49,220 nucleotides of DNA. Origin: CAYUEN01 sp964443745. GTDB lineage: Bacteria > Campylobacterota > Campylobacteria > Campylobacterales > QNZT01. Position 1 is the first letter of the stretch. Every line of letters begins with the position of its first letter. Location: contig CAYUEN010000012.1 in assembly GCA_964443745.1 (NCBI GenBank), positions 1 to 49,220 of the forward strand, written 5' to 3'. The position numbers were made by a program, and so were the translations under genes. The notes beneath the pieces are model-generated. The model had not been told where the DNA came from, did no database searches, and saw only the letters and a program-made list of their open reading frames with translations. Below are positions 23,630 to 31,309 of the stretch, one piece after another.

Positions 23630-23665
23630 TGGGAACTTTTTTACACCATTTCGAAGGAATAGGGT

Positions 23666-24058
23666 ATGCTCTATACGATCATTCATCTGATTCACCTCTA
23701 TGCGGCGTTCATTTACGGCGGTTTTCTGTTCGTCGATATTCTCTATCTCTCCAAAGTTCCCAAAGAGACGAGAGAAGCGGTCATGGTACATGTACGAAAA
23801 GTGGTTCCCTACGCTCTGATGGTCGTCGTCGCGAGCGGTATCTATCTTTTTACGCAAGCTTTCGGACCGATCGGTGAAGAGGGGTTGAGCCGATTTCAGA
23901 TATTGCTGGGAATCAAAGCGTTTCTGGGGCTTTGGCTCGGTATCAGAGGTATCAACCAGAAGCTTTTCGGAATCAATCCGTGGCTTTTCAAGAGCCATAT
24001 TTTCCCTTTTTCGCTCGTAGTGATCATCATCGCGCTTTCGCAACTGATGCATTTGTAA
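23666..24058 (+). CDS. Four-helix CopD-like integral membrane protein
   Basis: 130 aa, almost entirely hydrophobic, with four predicted transmembrane helices. The first carries paired His residues (IHLIHLYAAFIYGGFLFVD), and the second and third read ALMVVVASGIYLF and ILLGIKAFLGLWLGI. This resembles small CopD/DUF2269-like proteins, in which helix His residues may bind heme or copper. I cannot assign a metal. AAGGAATAGGG provides the SD. It is divergent from the pentaheme cytochrome gene and followed after 67 bases by the heme-c chemoreceptor gene, suggesting a redox-linked cluster. Confidence 0.7.
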   Translation: MLYTIIHLIHLYAAFIYGGFLFVDILYLSKVPKETREAVMVHVRKVVPYALMVVVASGIYLFTQAFGPIGEEGLSRFQILLGIKAFLGLWLGIRGINQKLFGINPWLFKSHIFPFSLVVIIIALSQLMHL

Positions 24059-24125
24059 GGATAGATTCAACCTCTTTCACAAAATGACGATAATACACTG
24101 AACATTCATTTTATAGGAAAGTTGC

Positions 24126-25790
24126 ATGGTCAGTCAAGTTATGTATCGTCTCAGGAAAATGCGACTGGGAACGATGTTTTCGCTGGTATTGTTCGCGATC
24201 ATCGTTTCGGTCACTACTCTCTCCTACTACTATCTCTATCAACAAAACCGAGCTTCGCTCAAAGAGGAGCTTTACGCCAAAGGAAAATCAATACTCGATT
24301 TTGCAGATATGCTTTTCGAGAGTCGCAACGAAAAGTTTTTCAGCGGAGAGAGCAGCGAAATACCCCAGCAGATTCAAAACGACGTACTGAGCCGTTTTAC
24401 GAAGGTCTCCAAAGGAGAGATCCTCTTCAAACAAGCCTCATTGGATCCAGTGAATCCCGATAACAAAGCCGACCGTTTCGAGAAGGAGGAGATCGGTTGG
24501 TTTCAAAAACACAAAGAGCAAAAAGAGCGCAACAGATTCATCACCGACGGCTCAAAAGAGTTTTTTATGATCTCCCGCCCCATCAAAGCCGAGCAGCGAT
24601 GTATCAGCTGCCATCCTACATGGAAAGCGGGCGATGTGATCGCGGCCGAAAACGTCAAAATCGATCTGAAAGGTTTCCACCGCGATCTAAGCACCCTTTC
24701 GCGTATGATGATAATCGCCTGGTTTTTGAACATCGTGCTGGTCATCGGTGCGATTTTGCTTCTTTTTCACCGTGAAGTCTCGATGCGGCTGGAAAACCTG
24801 CTCAAAGCGATGCGAAGAATTCAAAAAGGGGATTTCGCAATCGACGATATCCTCGAAAAAGAGCATATCCGATCTACCAACAAAAACGAGATAGGGCGCA
24901 CTTTTCTCTCGCTCAAAGAGATGGCTCAGGGAATCGAACCGGTCATCGACAAAGTGGTGGAAGAGTCCAAAAGCGTCGCCGACAACGCTTCGTTCGCATC
25001 CAAACAGGTATCGGCCAATTCCGAAACGCTCAAAGAGCAAAACAACGCCCTCCTGAGCGCCAAAAACCATACGCACGAGATTTTGAACCAAAACCGCACG
25101 CTCAGCGACCATCTGCAAAAACTCGTAAAAGAGTCGCACGAAACGATCAAAGAGATCCACTCCACCAAAGAGGCGATCGATCAGAGCCTACAGAGCGCTT
25201 CGATCACCGATCAGGCGATCGCACAGACGCTCAAAGCGGTGGACGCGCTCAGTAGCCACTCTGATGAAATTACCCGCACGATCGACGTCATCTCCGACAT
25301 CGCCAACGAGACCAACCTCATCTCCCTCAATGCCGCGATCGAAGCGGCGCGTGCCGGCGAACACGGGCGGGGATTCGCGGTCGTGGCGGACAAGGTGCGC
25401 GAACTCGCCGACGTATCTCTCCAAAACGCGGCGACCATCAGTCAAATCGTCCAGACTATGCAAGAAAACATCTCTCAGGTAGCCCGAAACGCCGCCCAGA
25501 CGAAAGAGAGTTTCCAGAGTCTCGTCGAAGGAACCGAGGAGATCAACGAGAGTTTCGCACAGACCCAGACCGTACTGGAAAAAAGCGCGACGACCATGGA
25601 TCGTTTCGGCGAAGATTTTCAGAAACAATCCACATACCTCGAAGAGATCACCCGCAAAATCGACAATGTCGTCGAAAAATCGAAAGATGTCGAAGAGAAT
25701 TCCAGACGCATCAACAAAGCGGTGGGAGAGATCTCCGCACAAAGCGGCTCGCTTCAAAAACTGAGCGAAGGTTTCGAAACGCTGGGATAG
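24126..25790 (+). CDS. Methyl-accepting chemotaxis protein with a periplasmic heme-c sensor
   Basis: 554 aa. TM1 spans about residues 16-37 and TM2 about 193-214, enclosing a periplasmic sensor that ends in FFMISRPIKAEQRCISCHP. Cys159-Ile-Ser-Cys162-His163 is a covalent heme-c site. The layout matches the Tll0287-like/DUF3365 sensor type. After a HAMP-like linker (about 215-270), a long coiled-coil signalling domain contains the conserved hairpin tip ISLNAAIEAARAGEHGRG and VVADKVRELAD. The tip binds CheW/CheA and controls flagellar rotation. The C-terminus has no CheR-docking pentapeptide. A redox, oxygen or NO taxis role is inferred from the heme site and neighbours. It ends three bases before the convergent nadE stop. 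Confidence 0.9.
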   Translation: MVSQVMYRLRKMRLGTMFSLVLFAIIVSVTTLSYYYLYQQNRASLKEELYAKGKSILDFADMLFESRNEKFFSGESSEIPQQIQNDVLSRFTKVSKGEILFKQASLDPVNPDNKADRFEKEEIGWFQKHKEQKERNRFITDGSKEFFMISRPIKAEQRCISCHPTWKAGDVIAAENVKIDLKGFHRDLSTLSRMMIIAWFLNIVLVIGAILLLFHREVSMRLENLLKAMRRIQKGDFAIDDILEKEHIRSTNKNEIGRTFLSLKEMAQGIEPVIDKVVEESKSVADNASFASKQVSANSETLKEQNNALLSAKNHTHEILNQNRTLSDHLQKLVKESHETIKEIHSTKEAIDQSLQSASITDQAIAQTLKAVDALSSHSDEITRTIDVISDIANETNLISLNAAIEAARAGEHGRGFAVVADKVRELADVSLQNAATISQIVQTMQENISQVARNAAQTKESFQSLVEGTEEINESFAQTQTVLEKSATTMDRFGEDFQKQSTYLEEITRKIDNVVEKSKDVEENSRRINKAVGEISAQSGSLQKLSEGFETLG

Positions 25791-25793
25791 GGA

Positions 25794-27698
25794 TCAACCC
25801 CGCTCCAGCGCCTCGATCCAGACCCGCACCTCCGCATCGCTCGGCATACGCCAATCCCCCCTGGGCGAGAGGGAGATCGAGCCCACTTTGACCCCATCTG
25901 GCATACAGCTGCGTTTGAACTGGTTGGCGAAAAACCGTTTCAAAAAGAGCGCCAGCCACTTTTTGATCGTCCCTTCGTCGTATCTTCCGTCGAAAGCGAT
26001 TTTCGCCAATTCCAGAATTTTGGGAGGCGTCGCACCGTATTTGACGAAGTGATAGAGAAAAAAATCGTGCAGTTCGTAAGGTCCCACGATCTCTTCGGTC
26101 TTTTGTACGATGGTGTCGTTCTCTTTGGGAAGCAGTTCGGGCGAAACGGGCGTGGCGATGATATCTTCGAGCACTTTCGCGATCGGCTCCGTTTCGTTGG
26201 AAGCCACGAAATCGATAATATAGCGCACCAGCGTCTTGGGAATCGAAGCGTTCACACCGTACATGGAGAGGTGATCGCCCCCGTAGGTGGCGAATCCCAG
26301 CGCGATCTCGCTCAAATCGCCGGTTCCGATCACGAGGCCTCCCACCTGATTCGCCAAATCGAAAAGGATCTGCGTACGCTCCCTCGCCTGCGCGTTTTCG
26401 TAGACTACGTCGTGACGTTTTTCATCATGACCGATATCATGAAAATGTTGCGACACCGCCGCTTTGATATCGATCTCGCGAAAATCGACGCCGTAGAGAC
26501 GACAGAGTTTCACCGCATTGTCGTAGGTACGGCTCGTCGTCCCGAATCCCGGCATCGTCACCGCGACGATCTCCTCCCGTTTGCGGCCGAGCAGTTCCAT
26601 CGCTTCGACGGCCACGAGCAGCGCCAGCGTCGAATCGAGCCCTCCCGAGATGCCGATCACCGGTTTGACATCACCGACAAATTCGATCCGCTTGGCGAGC
26701 GCGCCGCTTTGCATCATGAAGATCTCTTCGCAGATCTCCTTTTTACGGCTTTCGTCTTTGGGTACGAACGGATGGGGGTCGATCTTTCTGTGAATATGTG
26801 TGATATCTCTATGCGGCAAAGCCGGTACGATACGCACCGGGGTACGGAGCGTATCGACATAGGAGGTTTCGATCAGGCGGTAGTGGATCAGTTTTTGGAT
26901 ATCGATATCGGCGCTGATAAGCCCGCTTTCTCTCGAAAATCTCCGGTTTTCCGCCAGAATCGTTCCGTTTTCGGCGATCAGGGCCGATCCCGAATAGATC
27001 AGATCGGTCGTGGATTCGTGCACACCGGCGGAGGTGTAGACGTAGCCGCTGATCGTGCGGGCGCTCTGATGGCCGACCAACTCCCTGCGATAGGAGGCTT
27101 TGGAAACAAGCGCGTTGCTGGCCGAGAGGTTGAAGAGCAGATGGGCCCCGTTGATCGCCTGGCGGGAACTGGGAGGAATCACGCTCCAGAGATCTTCGCA
27201 GATTTCGATACCGAAACACACCCCTGCGGTTTCAAAAAGCAGATCGACCCCGAACGGCACGCTTCGGGATGCGACGACGATCTCCTCCCCTTCGATATCC
27301 CCGCCGCTTTTGAACCATCGCTTCTCGTAGAACTCTTTGTGGTTGGCCAAAAAACTCTTGGGAACGACACCGAGAATCCGCCCCTCCTGCAAAACGACCG
27401 CACAGTTGTAGAGTCTGTTTCGATGCCAAAGAGGCGCACCGAAAATCACGATCGTCCGGGTACGCTCGGTCGATTTCGCCAGATTTTCGATCGCCGATTC
27501 GATCCTATCATGCAACGCTTTTTGGAAAAAGAGATCCCCGCAAGTATAGGCACTCAGCGAGAGTTCAGGAAAAAGAACGAACGCCGCCTCTTTCGCATCC
27601 GCCTCTTCGATCAAAGGAAGCATCTGCGCGAGATTCGCCTCCACGTCCGCAACCTTCACTTTCGGTACCGCCGCCGCGACTCTTATGAATCCATACAT
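25794..27698 (-). CDS. nadE: Glutamine-dependent NAD+ synthetase
   Basis: 634 aa, two-domain form. The N-terminal nitrilase-type glutaminase has Glu45 (FPELSLSAYT), Lys114 (VVPKSFLANHK) and Cys167 (FGIEICEDLW). The C-terminal synthetase has the PP-loop SGGLDS at 351-356, then LVIGTGDLSEIALGF and a late Lys/Arg-rich tail. The enzyme amidates nicotinic acid adenine dinucleotide using ammonia tunnelled from glutamine, the last step of NAD synthesis. The ATG at 27698 is preceded by GGGGATAGAG. The promoter TATAAT lies at 27719-27724. Confidence 0.96.
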   Translation of the reverse strand: MYGFIRVAAAVPKVKVADVEANLAQMLPLIEEADAKEAAFVLFPELSLSAYTCGDLFFQKALHDRIESAIENLAKSTERTRTIVIFGAPLWHRNRLYNCAVVLQEGRILGVVPKSFLANHKEFYEKRWFKSGGDIEGEEIVVASRSVPFGVDLLFETAGVCFGIEICEDLWSVIPPSSRQAINGAHLLFNLSASNALVSKASYRRELVGHQSARTISGYVYTSAGVHESTTDLIYSGSALIAENGTILAENRRFSRESGLISADIDIQKLIHYRLIETSYVDTLRTPVRIVPALPHRDITHIHRKIDPHPFVPKDESRKKEICEEIFMMQSGALAKRIEFVGDVKPVIGISGGLDSTLALLVAVEAMELLGRKREEIVAVTMPGFGTTSRTYDNAVKLCRLYGVDFREIDIKAAVSQHFHDIGHDEKRHDVVYENAQARERTQILFDLANQVGGLVIGTGDLSEIALGFATYGGDHLSMYGVNASIPKTLVRYIIDFVASNETEPIAKVLEDIIATPVSPELLPKENDTIVQKTEEIVGPYELHDFFLYHFVKYGATPPKILELAKIAFDGRYDEGTIKKWLALFLKRFFANQFKRSCMPDGVKVGSISLSPRGDWRMPSDAEVRVWIEALERG

Positions 27699-27718
27699 CT
27701 CTATCCCCGTTTTTTCCG

Positions 27719-27724
27719 ATTATA
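27719..27724 (-). promoter_or_regulatory. -10 box of nadE
   Basis: A perfect TATAAT reads leftward, 21 bases before the nadE ATG. Upstream is a very AT-rich segment (27732-27762) that could act as an UP element. Confidence 0.55.
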
Positions 27725-27739
27725 ACAAAACAATTAATA

Positions 27740-27761
27740 AAAAATTAAATATTTTAAATAT
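27740..27761. repeat. 22-bp AT-rich repeat, copy 1 (inverted relative to copy 2)
   Basis: The minus-strand sequence of this segment is identical over 22 bases to plus-strand 35897-35918. Both copies lie at gene starts (nadE/mlaE spacer; PKD lipoprotein leader). The sequence is only A and T, so it may be convergent. Confidence 0.45.
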
Positions 27762-27781
27762 TACATGAATTCAACTTATGT

Positions 27782-27787
27782 TAAAAT
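27782..27787 (+). promoter_or_regulatory. Candidate -10 box giving a leaderless mlaE mRNA
   Basis: TAAAAT ends seven bases before ATG 27795. No SD is visible, so transcription would begin at about the start codon. Confidence 0.4.
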
Positions 27788-27794
27788 AGTCTCT

Positions 27795-28934
27795 ATGGAT
27801 CTACGACCGGCCACCCTCGAAATCTCCCGCACCGGCACGACACTCCATCTCCTAAGCGGCGGAGACTGGACGATTCCCACACTCCCTAAAGTGGAACACC
27901 AACTCAAACGGCTCCTTCCGACAGCGCGAAAGGGCGGAAAGATCGTGTGGGATATATCGAAAGTGCGTAAATTCGACAGTGCCGGTATGATGCTGCTGAT
28001 CGAATTCGAAGAGCGCTTCAAAAAACGGGACAATCCTATCCGAATCTCGGGTTTTTCGGATGAGCACCGCCGAATCTACAATCTCCTTCGCAACAATCTC
28101 AAAGAGAAACTCCCGCCCCCTTCCAAAAGCTCCCCGTTCACACGCGCGCTCGAACGTACGGGAATGGGTGTCAGCCGTTTTGTTGCCGATATTCTCGCTT
28201 TTTTCACCTTCGTGGGGGCGATTACGGTCCAGCTTTTCTACTATATTCGCCACCCCTCCTCGATACGCTACAAAGCGATCGTCAAACAGATCTACGCCTC
28301 GGCGATCAGCGCGCTCGGCATCATCGCCCTCACCTCTTTTCTGATCGGAGTGGTGGTCGCCTACCAAAGCGGCGTCCAACTCGAACGTTTCGGAGCCGGA
28401 ATTTTCATCATCGATATGATCGGAATCTCCATCACCAGAGAGCTCGCCCCCCTCATCACCGCGATCGTCGTCGCGGGTCGAAGCGGCTCCTCTTTCACGG
28501 CCCAACTGGGCGTGATGAAACTGACCGAAGAGATCGACGCGATGAAGACGATGGGATTCGAACCGTTCCGTTTTCTGGTACTCCCCCGGATCATCGCCTT
28601 GATGATCTCCCTACCGCTGCTGATCTTTTTCGCGGATATCGTGGGTATATTCGGCGGTATGGTCGTCGCGGATGCACAGTTGCATATCACATACAGTTCG
28701 TTCGTGGACCATCTTCAAAACGCACTCGATGTCAAACACTACTGGGTCGGTATCGTCAAAGGCCCCTTTTTCGCCTGGCTTATCGCCGCGATAGGGTGTT
28801 TCCGGGGGCTGCAGGTGACCCGCGATACGGAGAGTATCGGACGCTACACCACCATCAGCGTCGTCAACGCGATTTTTCTGGTGATCGCTTGCGATGCACT
28901 CTTTTCGATCGTTCTGACGGAGCTGGATATATGA
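27795..28934 (+). CDS. mlaE: MlaE-type ABC permease with N-terminal STAS (MlaB-like) domain
   Basis: 379 aa from ATG 27795. An in-frame ATG at 27765 precedes the candidate -10 and has no SD. Residues about 1-105 form a STAS domain with KVRKFDSAGMMLLIEF, the MlaB-like partner fused to the permease. The MlaE permease follows with five to six helices and hallmarks SFLIGVVVAYQSGVQLERFG, RELAPLITAIVVAGRSGSS and ADIVGIFGGM. It forms the membrane core of an ABC system moving phospholipids between the membranes. It is the first gene of an operon with MlaF (ATGA overlap), MlaD and a lipoprotein. Confidence 0.93.
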   Translation: MDLRPATLEISRTGTTLHLLSGGDWTIPTLPKVEHQLKRLLPTARKGGKIVWDISKVRKFDSAGMMLLIEFEERFKKRDNPIRISGFSDEHRRIYNLLRNNLKEKLPPPSKSSPFTRALERTGMGVSRFVADILAFFTFVGAITVQLFYYIRHPSSIRYKAIVKQIYASAISALGIIALTSFLIGVVVAYQSGVQLERFGAGIFIIDMIGISITRELAPLITAIVVAGRSGSSFTAQLGVMKLTEEIDAMKTMGFEPFRFLVLPRIIALMISLPLLIFFADIVGIFGGMVVADAQLHITYSSFVDHLQNALDVKHYWVGIVKGPFFAWLIAAIGCFRGLQVTRDTESIGRYTTISVVNAIFLVIACDALFSIVLTELDI

Positions 28935-29704
28935 GCGACATTTTGATCCACGTCGAAGATATCGTCACGAAATTCGGAGACAACGTCGTACACAACGGCA
29001 TCAGTTTCGACGTGAAAGAGGGAGAGATATTCGGGCTGCTCGGAGGAAGCGGCTCTGGCAAATCCACGATTCTCAAAGAGATCATCATGCTGCTTCGGCC
29101 GACCGCCGGCGAAATCACCGTTTTGGGAAAAAAACTTTCGGATATCTCGCTCGAAGAGGCTCAGATACTGCGAAAGCGGTGGGGGGTGCTCTTCCAATCT
29201 GGTGCCCTCTTTTCGCCCCTGAACGTCGAAGAAAATATCGCCGTGACACTGCGAGAGTACACCTCGCTGGACGAAGATCTCATCCGGGATCTGGTACGCC
29301 TGAAGATCGATATGGTCGGTCTGCCGGGATCCGCCGCCTCCCTCTACCCCGCACAACTGAGCGGAGGGATGAAAAAGCGGGCGGCGCTCGCCAGGGCGCT
29401 CGCGATGGATCCGAAACTCCTCTTCCTCGACGAACCCACTTCCGGACTCGATCCCGTGGGTGCGGAGGAGTTCGACAAATTGATCCTGAAATTAAGAGAT
29501 CTGCTCGGTTTGACGATAGTAGTGATAACCCACGATATCGATTCGATCTTCACGATCACCGATCGACTCGCGGTTCTGGGAGACGGAAAAGTGATCGCAA
29601 AAGGAACGCTGCAGGAGGTGCTCGCTTCCGATCATCCCTTTATCGACGCCTTTTTCAGGGGCGAACGGGCCAAACACAGAATAGGATATATCCATGGAAG
29701 GTAG
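28931..29704 (+). CDS. mlaF: MlaF-type ABC transporter ATPase
   Basis: 257 aa. Walker A is GGSGSGKST (38-46), the Q-loop lies in VLFQSGALF, the signature is LSGGMKKRAALARAL, Walker B is LLFLDEPTSGLDP and the switch His is in VVITHDID. The SGALF and GMKKR elements are typical of MlaF/MCE-type ATPases. It powers lipid transport by the MlaE permease. The ATG overlaps the mlaE stop (ATGA), and the 3' end overlaps mlaD by 11 bases. Confidence 0.95.
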   Translation: MSDILIHVEDIVTKFGDNVVHNGISFDVKEGEIFGLLGGSGSGKSTILKEIIMLLRPTAGEITVLGKKLSDISLEEAQILRKRWGVLFQSGALFSPLNVEENIAVTLREYTSLDEDLIRDLVRLKIDMVGLPGSAASLYPAQLSGGMKKRAALARALAMDPKLLFLDEPTSGLDPVGAEEFDKLILKLRDLLGLTIVVITHDIDSIFTITDRLAVLGDGKVIAKGTLQEVLASDHPFIDAFFRGERAKHRIGYIHGR

Positions 29705-30620
29705 GGTCAACTATCTCGGTGTCGGAATTTTCGTCACTCTTTTTATGGCGGGACTCTTCGGATTCGCCTTCTGGCTCATGAAATACGGCACGACGGAGAG
29801 TTACAGCCGCTATCTCGTCTATTTCGACGAGTCGGTCGCGGGCCTCAGCCGCGACGCGGCGGTCAAATATATGGGTGTGGATATCGGAACCGTCGAAAAG
29901 ATGAGGGTCGACCCCAAAAATACCAGTGTCGTCGAAGTCTATCTGAAACTCAACCAAGACGTCACGATCAAGGAGGATATGCGAGCGACACTGAAATTCT
30001 ACGGAATGACGGGACTCGCTTACGTGGAAATCACCGGAAAAAATCCCAACGCCCCGAAATTGCGCCCCAAAGAGGGAGAGTCTCTTCCGGTCATCCCCTC
30101 CTCTCCCTCCATCTATGCGAGACTGGACGAGACTCTCGCGCATATCGCATCGAAACTGACCATTACACTCGGAAAAATCGAAACGCTTCTGAGTGAAGAG
30201 AATCTTCGCAAATTCGGTCACACTCTCGCCCATATCGAATCGGTCACTCGGACACTGGCGGAGAAAAAGGGAGATATCGCCACTCTGATAGAGCGCGCGA
30301 ACACCCTCGAAATCCGCGCCGGCAAAGCGTTGGAACGAATCGAAGGCGCTTTCGCTTCATTCGACGACACTTTCGTTTCGGATCTGAAATCGACGATGCT
30401 GGAGCTCAAAAATATGACCAAAAATCTCAACACCACCCTCCGAAGAGGCGACTACAATCTCAAAGCGATCGCCGGCCCCACCCTCAGGAGACTCGACAGA
30501 TTGATCAAACATCTCGACGAAGCGACCGGCAGAGTGGAAGAGACGCTCGAGCAGTTGCAAGAGAGCCCCAGCGATCTGCTTTTTAAACGAACACCCCCGA
30601 AAAAAGGACCCGGAGAATAA
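29694..30620 (+). CDS. mlaD: MlaD-like MCE-domain protein
   Basis: 308 aa. An N-terminal membrane anchor (VGIFVTLFMAGLFGFAFWL, about 10-28) is followed by a single MCE domain at about 38-115 (YFDESVAGLSRDAAVKYMGV, MRATLKFYGMTGLAYVEI) and then a long helical C-terminal region with coiled-coil character (about 135-290). MCE proteins form hexameric periplasmic rings or tunnels that shuttle lipids for the MlaEF transporter. The long helical tail is longer than in E. coli MlaD and may build an extended tube. Confidence 0.93.
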   Translation: MEGRVNYLGVGIFVTLFMAGLFGFAFWLMKYGTTESYSRYLVYFDESVAGLSRDAAVKYMGVDIGTVEKMRVDPKNTSVVEVYLKLNQDVTIKEDMRATLKFYGMTGLAYVEITGKNPNAPKLRPKEGESLPVIPSSPSIYARLDETLAHIASKLTITLGKIETLLSEENLRKFGHTLAHIESVTRTLAEKKGDIATLIERANTLEIRAGKALERIEGAFASFDDTFVSDLKSTMLELKNMTKNLNTTLRRGDYNLKAIAGPTLRRLDRLIKHLDEATGRVEETLEQLQESPSDLLFKRTPPKKGPGE

Positions 30621-30621
30621 G

Positions 30622-31230
30622 ATGAACCATCCATTTACGACTCTTGCCATCCTCGCTTCGCTGCTCCTGGGCGGCTGCATCCCCAAACACCCCTCCAAAA
30701 CAATCACGCACTTCACCTTGCCATCTCCTTCCATCCGACCATCCTCACATACATACACGTTCGACAAAACGCTCAAAATAGCCCGTCCCGAAAGTTCCGA
30801 AGCGTTTCGAAGCGACAAATTCCGCTATATAAAAGAGGGTGTGAAATTGGAATCTTACGCATTCAGCAGATGGAGCGACGCACCCATCGGAATGATCGAA
30901 CGCTATCTTGCCGAATGCCTTAGAAGCAGAAATCTCTTCAAAGCGATCGTTCGCGATACGTCCGAAGCCGAAGGCGATCTACTACTGGAGAGCGAATTGC
31001 TGGACTTTTCCCACCATTTCGGCGGTGAAAAATCGACGGGGGTCGTCCGTATCCACTTCAACCTGATCGATCCCCAAAGCAGACGAATCCTCGCGGCCGT
31101 CACGCTAAAAGGCGTCTCTTCCGCTCCGTCGGAAAATGCAAAAGGGGGTGCGAAAGCGATCGCCGAGGCGACAGGTCAAATCTGCGAACAACTCTACCAA
31201 TGGCTTATTTCTATAAATAAAAACTATTAA
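30622..31230 (+). CDS. ABC-type transport auxiliary lipoprotein (PqiC-like)
   Basis: 202 aa. Signal peptide with lipobox LGGC (Cys19), so lipid-anchored in the periplasm, probably to the outer membrane. The body matches the auxiliary-component family of MCE systems (DUF330/PqiC-like), with LKIARPESSEAFRSDKFRY, a central LLLESELLDFSHHFGG and a late VRIHFNLIDPQSRRIL. It starts one base after mlaD and is the last gene of the Mla-like operon. It likely docks the MCE ring to the outer membrane. Sequence similarity to the second lipoprotein at 35267 is low. Confidence 0.82.
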   Translation: MNHPFTTLAILASLLLGGCIPKHPSKTITHFTLPSPSIRPSSHTYTFDKTLKIARPESSEAFRSDKFRYIKEGVKLESYAFSRWSDAPIGMIERYLAECLRSRNLFKAIVRDTSEAEGDLLLESELLDFSHHFGGEKSTGVVRIHFNLIDPQSRRILAAVTLKGVSSAPSENAKGGAKAIAEATGQICEQLYQWLISINKNY

Positions 31231-31275
31231 TCTATAAAAATTATATTTTTAAGGAAAATTTTTATCTTCAGATGC

Positions 31276-31281
31276 TATAAT
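31276..31281 (+). promoter_or_regulatory. -10 box of the cytochrome c peroxidase gene
   Basis: A perfect TATAAT, preceded by GC and followed by TCTCC, 28 bases before ATG 31310. It overlaps the left arm of the palindrome at 31277-31308. Confidence 0.6.
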
Positions 31282-31308
31282 TCTCCAAAAATTTTATAGG
31301 AGAATTAT
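31277..31308. promoter_or_regulatory. Palindrome from the -10 box to the ribosome-binding site of ccp
   Basis: ATAATTCTCC (31277-31286) and GGAGAATTAT (31299-31308) form a perfect 10-bp inverted repeat around a 12-base AT centre. The right arm contains the SD and the left arm overlaps the -10. As DNA it could be an operator centred on the start site. In a read-through transcript it would fold and hide the SD. Confidence 0.55.
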
Positions 31309-31309
31309 T

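Noticed and set aside
24085..24126. FliA (sigma-28) promoter before the chemoreceptor, based on CGATAA near 24088
   Set aside because: The matching -35 (TAAAGTTT at the proper distance) is absent; the sequence there does not resemble it.
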